Source of the DNA: Omphiscola glabra
Lineage: Eukaryota; Mollusca; Gastropoda; Lymnaeidae
Direction: 5' to 3'
DNA length: 64,000 bases
Assembly (NCBI GenBank): GCA_964017045.1
Contig: OZ024796.1
Span: 19,615,510-19,679,509, forward strand
Shown here: positions 25,101 to 37,100 of the stretch, piece after piece
How the letters are laid out: each line of letters begins with the position of its first letter
How positions within the stretch are numbered: the first letter of the stretch is position 1
Position numbers and translations under genes: made by a program
Notes under the pieces: model-generated
The model's input: the letters and a program-made list of their open reading frames with translations, nothing else
The model's database searches: none
Told to the model about the DNA's origin: nothing

Positions 25101-28100
25101 CTTCTCTATTCATCCGTGCACCCCTTCATCCCACCTTTTCTATTCATCCGTGCACCCCTTCATCCCACCTTCTCTATTCATCCATGCACCCCTTCAGCCC
25201 ACCTTCTCTATTCATCTATTCACCCATTCATCCCACCTTCTCTATTCATCCATGCACCCATTCATTCCACCTTCTCTTTTTATCAATGAACCCATTCTTC
25301 CCACCTTCTCTATTCATCCGTGCACCCCTTCATCCCACCTTCTCTATTCATCCGTGCACCCCTTCATCCCACCTTCTCTATTCATCCGTGCACCCCTTCA
25401 TCCCACCTTCCTATTCTTGGGTTAACTACAATAAAGCGATTCATCCCATCTATAATGCGTACCACTTATAAAACCATGTTGTTTGGTCTCTGTCGGACGC
25501 AGCCTTACCTCCCATGTTAATTGTTCTCGTTCTGTTCATACCGTACATCCCATGTTGACAGGGCTCTGCTGTTGGTGTTTAACTATATCTTTTATTAAAT
25601 CATGTTCCCTTATTGATTTTAACTCCAACGATGACACAGAAGAAAAATGGGACCGGGGGGGGGGGGGGGGGGGGACGACAGCTCGCCACTCTAGTTCAAT
25701 ACGGGCGTCTCTAGCACGTGTTTGCGCATCAATTATTCGCACGGACATCAACAAGATGTCAACGTGTCATCGTAATTTTGACATAGTACAGACCAACGTT
25801 TTATAACAGTGAATTTTGGAGGTCTAGAAATGGCTTAGGAAATTATGTCCTAAAATTATTTAGCAGTAATCTTGTTAATAGCCTCGTTTTGGAAACAGGC
25901 TGTGTTGGTTGGCTTCTGCTGCCAAGTCATGCCGTGGGCTAAACTCGGGGGATCTTGTTTTAGATTTAACATAGACTAATTGAATATTGTCTGCGAGGTG
26001 GTGAGAAAAAAGAACCTGTTAGTTCATGGTAAAGTATAAAAAAGTCTAGCGATAGGTTCAGCATTGGCTCCCTCACAGGCTCCCTCACAGGCTCCCTCAC
26101 AGACTCCCTCACAGGCTCCCTCACAGGCTCCCTCACAGGCTCCCTCACAGGCTCCCTCACACGACAAAAGGGTCATTAGCGTCACTCGACGTTGTGTGCT
26201 GTTGAATAAAGTTTATCATTATTTAAATGAGTGTGTTTGTGTGTGGCCTGATCCGGGGCAGTGTTGCCGAGTGGCGTATGATTTTATCACATTCACTAGG
26301 GCAGTGGCTGGCAAATCGCGGCTCGCGAGCCGCATGCGCGGCTCTTTAACGACCCGAGTGCGGCCAGTGGGCCACAAATCGGTTTAGACTTCGAAAAACA
26401 TGGTTCTTGACAGGTTCTTGAAAATATCTTTTGCTCTTAAAATTTTATTCGACCTGCAGCTGATTTTTGGCTCTTTTGACAAATGAGTTTGCAGATCACT
26501 GCACTAGGGGAGACTATTGCTCTCAATCGCTGTAGACACAATTTGTCATGGTCAGAATTGGAAGTTTCTAGGCAAAGTTGTAGACTGTCAGGAAGTACTT
26601 ACGATTCTAGGCAAGGTTGTAGACTGTCAGGAAGTACTGACGATTTAGGCAAGGTTGTAGACTGTCAGGACGTACTGGCGATTCTAGGCAAGGTTGTAGA
26701 CTGTCAGAAAGTACTGACGATTCTAGGCAAGGTTGTAGACTGTCAGGTAGTACTGACGATTTAGGCAAGGTTGTAGACTGTCAGGAAGTACTGACGATTC
26801 TAGGCAAGGTTGTAGACTATCAGGAAGTACTGACGATTCTAGGCAAGGTTGTAGACTTTCAGGAAGTACTGACAATTCTAGGCAAGGCTGTAGACTGTCA
26901 GGAAGTACTGACGATTTAAGCAAAGTTGAAAACTCTCATCTCCCAACCAGGTGATGTTGAATTCCCATCACCACCTGGAACTGCCATCTCATCATAACTC
27001 GGAACTACCATCCCCATTTTCACATAGAACTAGCATCCCCATCATCACCTGGAAATCCAAAACTTAACCACCTGGAACTCCCATACAATCCGGATCCCCG
27101 CATTGACAAAGATAATTACATGAACCCCTAAACTACTCTAAACCCAACTACCTGGAACCCCATAATCAAATAGACCCACACAACCACCTGGAACCCCATA
27201 ATCAAATAGACCCACACAACCACCTGTAACCCCATAATCAAATAGACCCAAACAACCACCTGGAACCCCATAATCAAATAGACCCACACAACCACCTGGA
27301 ACCCCATAATCAAATAGACCCACATAACCATCTGGAACCCCATAATCAAATAGACCCACACAACCACCTGGAACCCCAAAAAAAGCATGGACGTCAGAAA
27401 CTACAAGTAACCCAGAAACTACGTAGCTCCCCACAACCATACCCAAATAGACCACTATAACCACATGGATCCACATAACTACATGGACACCACAACCATA
27501 TGGACCCCTCAACTACCTTAATCCCCACAACTACCTTCATCCCACGACTACATAGCCCCCACAACCACATAGACCCTCACAACCGTACTCGACCCCAATA
27601 ACCAAATGGACCCCCACAACCTTATGGACCCCCACAACTACATGAACACAATAACCAAATGGACCCCATCATCCACATTAACCCCCACAACTACCTGGAA
27701 CCCCATTACCACATGGACCCTAACAACCACATAGATCCCACAACCACATGCTCCCTAATAATCAACCGACCAAAAAATGAACCCCAACAACCACATTAAC
27801 CCTCCAAACAAATTGACCTTCACAACCACATGTACCCCATAACCATCTGGATGTTTCCAAGATGTTGTCAGTGTATTTCACTGCCACTATACACAATTAT
27901 TCAAATCCCCTATTGTATAAGGTCATTGTATTCAGCGAGCTACATGGGAAGGTTCTCTGTATTCATTGAGCCTCTTGTTTGTTATCATATTAAAGTAATT
28001 ACTGAAGATAACCGGTATAATATAATGTAACCAAGGAAATCCAAGACTGATCCTGTTCTAATTTCAAATCTGGTCCGAAGTCAAACCCGAAATTACCCTT

Positions 28101-31100
28101 TTGTCTAGGCAACGATCCTGTTATGTAAGGCTGCACATATTGGTACACGGGTACCAGAATTGAGAGTTTGGGATTAAAAAACGGTTTAAAATATTATTGT
28201 TGGGTTTGTAAGACCAAATGAGGTATGAAATGAAAGATAATTGAATTTACTATACGTTTGTACACTTAATTCTTCATTTTAACTAAAATATACTACTACA
28301 AATGACATGCGAATGGCATTAGTGATAATGGACCCGTACACGTAGCGCCGCCATTCGCACCCGGGTACCATTAGGCTCAATGCTATTCGAAAGTCATTTG
28401 TGGTAGTTTATTTTAGTAAAACTGAAGAATTAAGATTTCAAACGTATAGTACATTCAATTATCGTTCATTTGATACCTCATTTGGTTTTACAAACCCAAC
28501 AAAAATATTTTAAATCGTTTTTAATCCCAACCTCTCAATTCTGGTACCCGGGTACCTATAGCCACTTCGATTATGTAATTTAAACTTAATCATAACGTCG
28601 CGTAAGCAAGAGGTAATGGGTAAACAAATATATTTTGGGATAATAGGTAAAAAAATTATATTTTGGGATAATAGGTAAAAAAATTATATTTTGGGATAAT
28701 AGGTAAACAAATATATTTTGGGATAATAGGTAAAAAAATTATATTTTGGGATAATAGGTAAACAAATTATATTTTGGGGTAATAGGTAAACAAATATATT
28801 TTGGGATAATAGGTAAAAAAAAATATTTTGGGATAATAGGTAAACAAATTATATTTTGGGATAATAGGTAAACAAATATATTTTGGGATAATAGATAAAA
28901 AAATTATATTTTGGGATAATAGGTAAACAAATATATTTTGGGATAATAGGTAAAAAAACTATATTTTGGGATAATAGGTAAACAAATTATATTTTGGGGT
29001 AATAGTTCAACAAATACATGTATAGGTAATAGGTAAACTAATACATTTCGGGGTAATAGGTCAATAAATAGATTTAGGGGTAAAAGGAAAAAAATCCCAG
29101 AACCCCAAACAAGCCTTTTGTAACAACCAACAATTCCATTACCTTCAACTGACATGAACATCTCTGGCCACATATAAGGCTGAACAGAACCATACAACTG
29201 ACATGAACATCTCTGGCCACATATAAGGATGAACTGAACCATTCAACTGACATGAACCTCTCTGGCCACATATAAGGATGAACTGAACCATTCAACTGAC
29301 ATGAACATCTCTGGCCACATATAAGGATGAACTGAACCAAAGATTTAGAAGCTGAAACTCATTTAGGAACGTATATCAAACTCAACCATTGTACACTCAT
29401 CCATCTTACACTCACCTTTCTTAAAATCACCATCTTACAGTCACCATCTTACAGTCACCCATCTTACACTTATCTTTCTTAAAATCACCATCTAACACTC
29501 ACCCATCTTACACTCATCTTACAGTCACCATCTTACAGTCACCCATCTTACACTCATCTTACAGTCACCATCTTACAGTCACCCATCTTACACTCATCTT
29601 AAAGTCACCATCTTACACTCATCTTACAGTCACCCATGTAACACTCATCTTACAGTCACCATCTTACACTCATCTTACAGTCACCCATGTTACACTCATC
29701 TTACAGTCACCATCTTACACTCACCCATCTTACTCTCATCTTACACTCACCATCTTACACTCAACATCTTACACTCATCTTACAGTCACTATCTTACTCT
29801 CATCATACACTCACCATCTTACACTCACCATCTTACACTCACCCATGTTACACTCATCTTACAGTCACGATCTTACACTCACTCATCTTACTCTCATCTT
29901 ACACTCACCATCTTACACTCACCCATCTTACACTCATCTTAAACTCACCATCTTACACTCACCCATCTTACACTCATCTTACAGTCACCATCTTACTCTC
30001 ATCTTACACTCATCTTACACCCACCATCTTACACTCACTCATTGTACATTCACCATCTTACACTCACCAATCTTACACTCACCCATCTTACACTCACCCA
30101 TCTTACACTCACCCATCTCTCACTCATCCACCATATATTCATAGGCATGCATATAAAAATCGTATCACAACAACAATTAAATACAAGTTTAATAATAAAA
30201 TCTATCAAAGTATGTCAGCGGCTATGAGAAAGTTGGACCATGTTAGGTGAAAGTAAATAGAGAAGCATACAAGATGTGGTATCCAACAATGCACCTGACG
30301 TCACATTTCTATAAGGGTTGAGATTAATGAGATGAAAATTGTAATGTCCTCGTGGAGCTAGTCGAGTCATTTCGATAGTGACTCGGTTTTTTTTGGGGGG
30401 GGGGCTGGGGGGGTTGTTGTTTTTTATGTGAAAGATTTGTGTGAGATAAATTACATGTGTGTCGTTCTCGGGAGTGTGTGTCTGATATGGAGAAATCAGA
30501 ATTTCACAATTTAAAAAAAGAAATTGAATCAACGTTAAAAATATATTTACGTGCATTTAAAGAATTTAAATTTTGACTTGTTTTCTTTGCCTGTGTGTGA
30601 AAATTCAAGTGGTTCTATGGCTGTATAGGTAATACAGTAATATTTGGCTGTGTAAGTCAGACAGTACTTTTTGGTTGTCTACTCCGAAAGTAATATATGG
30701 CTGTATAAGTAAGACGGTAATAATTTGTAAAAGTCAGACAATAATTTATGGTTGCATATGTCAGACAGTAATTTGTTGTTGTATATGTCAGACAGTAATT
30801 TTTTGTTGTATATGTCAGACAGTAATTTGTTGTTGTATATGTCAGACAGTAATTTTTTGTTGTATATGTCAGACAGTAATTTTTTGTTGTATATGTCAGC
30901 CAGTAATTTTTTGTTGTATATGTCAGACAGTAATTTGTTGTTGTATATGTCAGACAGTAATTTGTTGTTGTATATGTCAGACAGTAATGTTTTGTTGTAT
31001 ATGACAGTATAATATTTGTTTATATCACGCATGTTATCTTTTTTTGTGTTTTTAACTTTGATATATCACTTCTATTTATTTTATAACATATAATAAAGGA

Positions 31101-34100
31101 CAGATTCTCATATTGGTTATTCCACCCGCTCCCTCCCCTCATTTTCCCCATTCACAGGCCTTTTCGTGATGTTGTGCGTTGGATTTGGAGTTGGAGTTCT
31201 AGTCTTGCTGCTGGAACATCTCATCTTCAAGTTCCTTGTTCCCTACATACGAGAGTGCCCGGACCAGAGCATTTGGAGGAGTGTACACCTCATGTTCTTT
31301 AGTCAGGTATGTAAGAGTGTAGACCTTATGATCTTTAGTCAGATATGTAAGAGTGTAGACCTTATGGTCTTTAGTCAGGTATGTAAGAGTTTAGACTTTA
31401 TGTTCTTTAGTCAGGTATGTAAATGTGCAGACCGTATGTCCTTTGGTCAGATATCTAAGAGTGTACTCCTAAAGCTTTTACTCAGGTATGTAAGAATGTA
31501 GACGTTATGTTTTTAGTCATCTGCGTAAGAGTGTAGACCTTATGTTCTTTAGTCAGATACTAAGAGTCTAGACATTATTTTCTTTAGTCTGCTATGTAAA
31601 GGTGCAGACCTTGTGTTTTTTTGGGGAGATAGTTAAGAGTGTACTCCTAAAGTTCTTTAGTCATGTATGTAAGAATGTTGAAATTATGTTTAGTCATCTA
31701 TGTAAGAGTGTAGATCTTATGTTCTTTAGTTTGCTATATAAATGTGTAGACCTTTTGTAATTTAGTCAGGTACCTAACAATGCTTAAGTTTTGTTCTTAT
31801 GCCAATTTTGCTGACAAAATGTCTATAGTAACCGATTTTGTCATGGTAATAAAATTCCGTATTTGTCCATTCCATTATGGTAATACAAGAATATACTTCT
31901 CAAGTTACTCAACTCGGTAATATAATAGATTTCACCAGTTACCATTGTCAGGGTGTAGTCAGTAAGGCAACTTGCAAACAATCGGAAGAAGCGGCACTGA
32001 GCAAGAAGGCACCAGACACGTAGAATGGATATAATGGTACAGTAAATAAGACATCAGGCACGTAGGATGGATATAATGGTACAGTCAATAAGACATCAGA
32101 CACGTAGGGTGGATATAATGGTACAGTCAATAAGACATCAGACACGTAGGGTGGATATAATGGTACAGTCAATAAGACATGAGGCACGTAGGATGGATAT
32201 AGTGGTACAGTCAGTAAGACATCAGGCACGTAGGGTGGATATAGTGGTACAGTCAATAAGACATCAGACACGTAAGGTGGATATAGTGGTACAGTCAGTA
32301 AGACATCAGGCACGCGGTGTGGATGTAGTGGTGCAGTGAGTAAGACACCAGGTACGCAGGATGGATATAGTGGTACAGTCAGTAAGACATCAGGCACGTG
32401 GTGTGGACATAGTGGTACAGTCAGTAAGACACCAGGCACGTGGTATGGATGTAGAGGTACAGTCAGTAAGACACCAGACACGTAGGATGGATATAGTGGT
32501 ACAGTTAGTAAGACATCAGACACGTAGGATGGATACAGGCGGTACGGTCAATAAGACATCAGGCTGCCTTGTAAACCTTTACCTTGGTTTGGGTGCTGAT
32601 GCCTCTCCCGCTCTATTCATTTTTCCGGAAGTTGCGCTGGATCGATAGTTAAGCGTCGATACAGTACGCTGCCGAGGTAAGAAAAGCTGTTTACCACTTT
32701 CAGCTTTTCACCATTGACTTGGCTGTTGGGCGTGATCAGAGGTTTCCGGTGAGCTGGTTGATCTGGACCTCAGTCTTCTTTGTGCTAATGGTAAGACCAA
32801 AGTTTTGCCAGGCATCTGAAAATTTCACATCTTTGCGTTGCATATCGGCCTCTAATTCAGCGTTAAGGGCACAGTCGTTGGCATACCGGAGTCCCTCTAG
32901 ATGTCTGTCCGGACCTTGTATTTAAGGCTTACTAAAAAAAAAATCAGGTCTTTCTTATTAATGCAGTCCCAGTTTCGCTATGCGGGCCATGTTTCGAGAA
33001 TGCCAGATGACCGCTTGCACAAACGAATATCTTATGGTAAACTCGTGACGCTGATCAGCCTTCTGCGCGTGGACAGACAGATTCAGCACCAAGGTGCTGT
33101 TTAAAATGGTCATGATCGACTTTCGACTGACGAACTGCTAATAAGTGGTACAGTCAGTACGACACCAGGATTGTTTGGTGGATATGGGTGGTACAGTTAG
33201 AATGACTCCAGGATTGTTGGGTGGATATGGGTGGTTCAGTCAGTACGACACCAGGCTTGTAGGATGGATAGTACAGTCAGTACGACACCAGGCTTGTAGG
33301 ATGGTTAGTACAGTCAGTATAAGGCTAGATTGGTAGTCGGGTGGGACTCGTTAACCTTGGATGGCAGACGGCAACTCATCTGAGAGAATGCAAACTCTGA
33401 AACCAAACCCTGAAATGAAGTCACGTGGGCGTTATTGCATCGACACGATGAAAATGCCGACTATTCCTGCATGGAGAGCACTGTAAACACACAAGACACA
33501 ATGCTGCTCTTCTGCGTCATCCTGGTCTATTTCCAGCCGTCTTGACCGAGCCTTGCCATTGGGTCAAATATGCAAGGACGAGAGAGTGGGGCTGGCGAAT
33601 TGAGCAACTCTCCCTCGCTTTAAACGAAACACAGCCAAAGTCAAGGCTACTACTAAAGTCGGAAATCGGTAGGTTAGATATAGATGGTACAATTTGATTA
33701 TATTCTGCAGCTCCACGCAAGTAACAATGTATTTTTGAGTATGTTTCGCAATGGGTTTCCTTCCTGTCAATCTTCTAAAATGAACGTAATTATTTGGAAT
33801 TCTTGAATCTCTCACATTGTACGGCACTTCATGTGAGAGTTGACGCTATAAATAGACGTTTCAGCGGTTTTGTTTCAGCTTACTTTTCCTAATTGTACTT
33901 GTCCCAACAGTTCGGCCTAAGTGCAGCTCTCAAAAGTCGATAAGTCTGCTGTGACGTTCATCAGGCGGTCACGGACCCATTGTATAGGGACCATGGTAGG
34001 CTGGGGATGGACAGTCGATATCATATCAATTACTTACTGCCTTCAAACAAGCTAAATGGAAGGGCTGGTATATTCTGGCTGGAAAATGCTGGCTGGGATA

Positions 34101-37100
34101 TTCTGGCTGGGATATGCTGGTTAAGATATGCTGGCTTGGGGTATTTAATTGTTGTCTACCTTGGGATAGGCGTTTATCAACTCTTTCAGCATTCATTGTG
34201 TACAACGTCATAGTCATCACCTATTGCGTACAACGTCATAGTGAGCATCCATTGTGTACAACGTCATAGTGAGCGGCCATTGTGTACAACTTCTTAGTTA
34301 GCATTCATTGTTTACAACGTCATAGTCAGCATCTATTGTGTATAACGTCATAGTCAGCATCCATTATATACAACGTCATAGTCAGCATCCATTGTGTACA
34401 ACGTCATAGTCAGCATCCATTGTGTACAACGTCAAAGTCAGCATCCATTGTGTACAACGTTATAGTTAGCATTCATTGTTTACAACGTCATAGTCAGCAT
34501 TCATTGTGTACAATTCATAATTAGCATGTATTGTGTACAACGTCATATCTGACACTTTTGATGCGTAGCGTCATATCTGTAAACTGTAAATTATCCTATT
34601 AAGAGTATATGAATGTGATAAACTGTAGATTATAATCGTAATATTTATAGATAAGCTAAAAAATAAATTCGTTTTTTTTATCACTCTATTATTTAAGCTT
34701 TTTTTCTGTTTTATGGATTTCGTTTTGCACAATATCGAAATGCTGCCTAAGAATTTTCTGAAGCTGCAATTCCCACTCCCCCCAACCCCTTAACTAATTT
34801 AAGTCACGAATCGCCCCTGCTTCAGAGTTCCGCCTCTGTATGATTTCCATGGCTTTTTCCGTGGGGGGCCAAGAATCTATTAATGATGTTAATTAAACGG
34901 AAATAGTGATGGAAAGTTTCGAGCCAGATTTTTAACCTTGCCTCAACCTTGAATTTAACAAAGAAAAACTTGGGGCAGTTTGGTGCTCGGGGGTAGTTTG
35001 GTGCACTGGAGTAATTTGGTGCACTAAGCCAGTTTGATGCGGATGTTGTAGTTTCGTGCAGCTGGTGCATTATTTTGTTTTACTGTATAGTACAGCGCGT
35101 TCAAAAAGAAATTTGACGAAAATTTTAACGTGTGAATTGAAAAAAAGATTCTACCAAATTTCCGTTCGATCAAATTTCCGCCGATCAATTTTCTGTCTAT
35201 GAAATATCTTTCGATCCAATTTCCGGTAACCGTTTAACACATGTCAAAATGTAATCTTCAAATAAGAGACATTATTTTTTTTTCCTTCACAGTTCAGGGT
35301 CGTGATCAAAGATTTCTTTCAAAATATAAAAAATGTAGTTTTTTTTCCCACTTTGCGAAAAATTCTGTCCATTAAAATGTGTAAATTTTTATGAGATTAA
35401 TATTTCATTTAAAAAACTCAAGGTTGTTAAAGCAGTGGCGTAGTGAGGGGTGGGCAAGCGGGGCGTCATGCCCCGGGCGCTATTCACAAAGGGGCGCCAA
35501 ATGGTATATTTTACATATAATATTGTATGGTTTTCGAATAGGGGGGGGGGGCGCTAAAAATGTATTGTGTCCCGGGCGCGAGTTAAGCTCGCTACGCCAC
35601 TGTGTTAAAGAAGTGAAAGTTGGTTAAGATATTCTTCTTTAGATATAAGACTTAGGTGGTTTGCGCTTTCCCGATACTATAGTAGAGAAGCGAGACAAAA
35701 GTTTGGTTAATTTTTTTAAGGATGATATTAATAGATCAAAATCCGTTGATGTTCCAGATATTTAAAATGGTATACAGCGGTTTTGTTGTTAATTTAAGGA
35801 TGTGTTTTCAAAATTTGTTAGAATTTTTTTAATGGCTCATTGGAGTGAAAGGTTGTTGGGTAGGCCTTTATAATATATAGAATTATAGAAGATAAAAATA
35901 TCTGAAATCTAAATGATGTTAGAAACATAAATATATATGTATTAGCGTTTCCGTGATGCACATTTCAGCGTCGTGTGTCACGAGTTTTCTTGTTCTCGGG
36001 TGACATTTCCCTAAATTTCCACAATTTTCTGACACCACGATGCTAAAGAAAATACACTAAAAAGAAACTAAACAATGCTCAGAGTAAAACTACAGATAAT
36101 TTATTATTTAAAAATAATATGAAATAATCAACATGATTCTAATGGAAATGTAATAGATTGTTTAATGGAAATACTAGTACCTCAATTAATGTATGAACAA
36201 TTAGAGGCCTAGCTAAGTGGGGCTGGAGGGACAGATGTCCCTGGGTGCCAGACTAGTTAGGGGCGCAGAAATGTGCTTTGATATTATTTTATTGATGAAA
36301 GTAATGGGCTTGAGATTTGAAAAAAGAAAGGGGGGGGGCTCTTTAAAATGAATATTGTCCCCGGTTGCCAAACACTCTAGCTACGCCTCTGTGTACAAAT
36401 CAAGTTGTATTATAACACAAATGAAATCTACACCTCGTTAACAGTGTAGGTCTAGCTGCCATTTATTTCTTCTCTACCTACTAGTCTGTTCTGTTGTGGT
36501 CCTATCGTCTATGATTTTGACTTATTCTCTTCAGTGTTTGTGGTTGCAAACTGTTGGTGTCTGTCTACTGTCAACACGTCTACAAATCTGTAAGGAATTG
36601 TCTCAGCACAAGAGAAGGATTTTTTTCTGAAACATATTAGAAATCACATACACAACATAATACTATACAAAGCCCTATATTATCTTCTTACACACCTGTA
36701 AGGAATTGTCTAAACATAAGAGAAGGTTTTTTCCTGAAAAATATTATAAATCACGTCCACCACATAATACTATACAAAGCTATACACTATCTCATTACCG
36801 AGGCTCTTCCGGGGTATCACTAATGAGTCTCCTTAATATATCTATCAGTCACCTATCATTCACTCAATCTCCCATACAGCATCTACATTCCAACTCCATA
36901 TATAGATTTAGCTCTACGTGGCATTCCGTGGTATTGACTCTTACAATGTCATAGGTCTAAGTTTCATGCGAGGACTGCAGGTGGGTAGTCAGGGTAAAAT
37001 CAAAATTCTGCGTGGTTTATATACCCGAGTGTCCACTCATAATCTTAACACCAAGACAGCATACACCATGACACCTCCCACCATGAAACATCCCACCATG

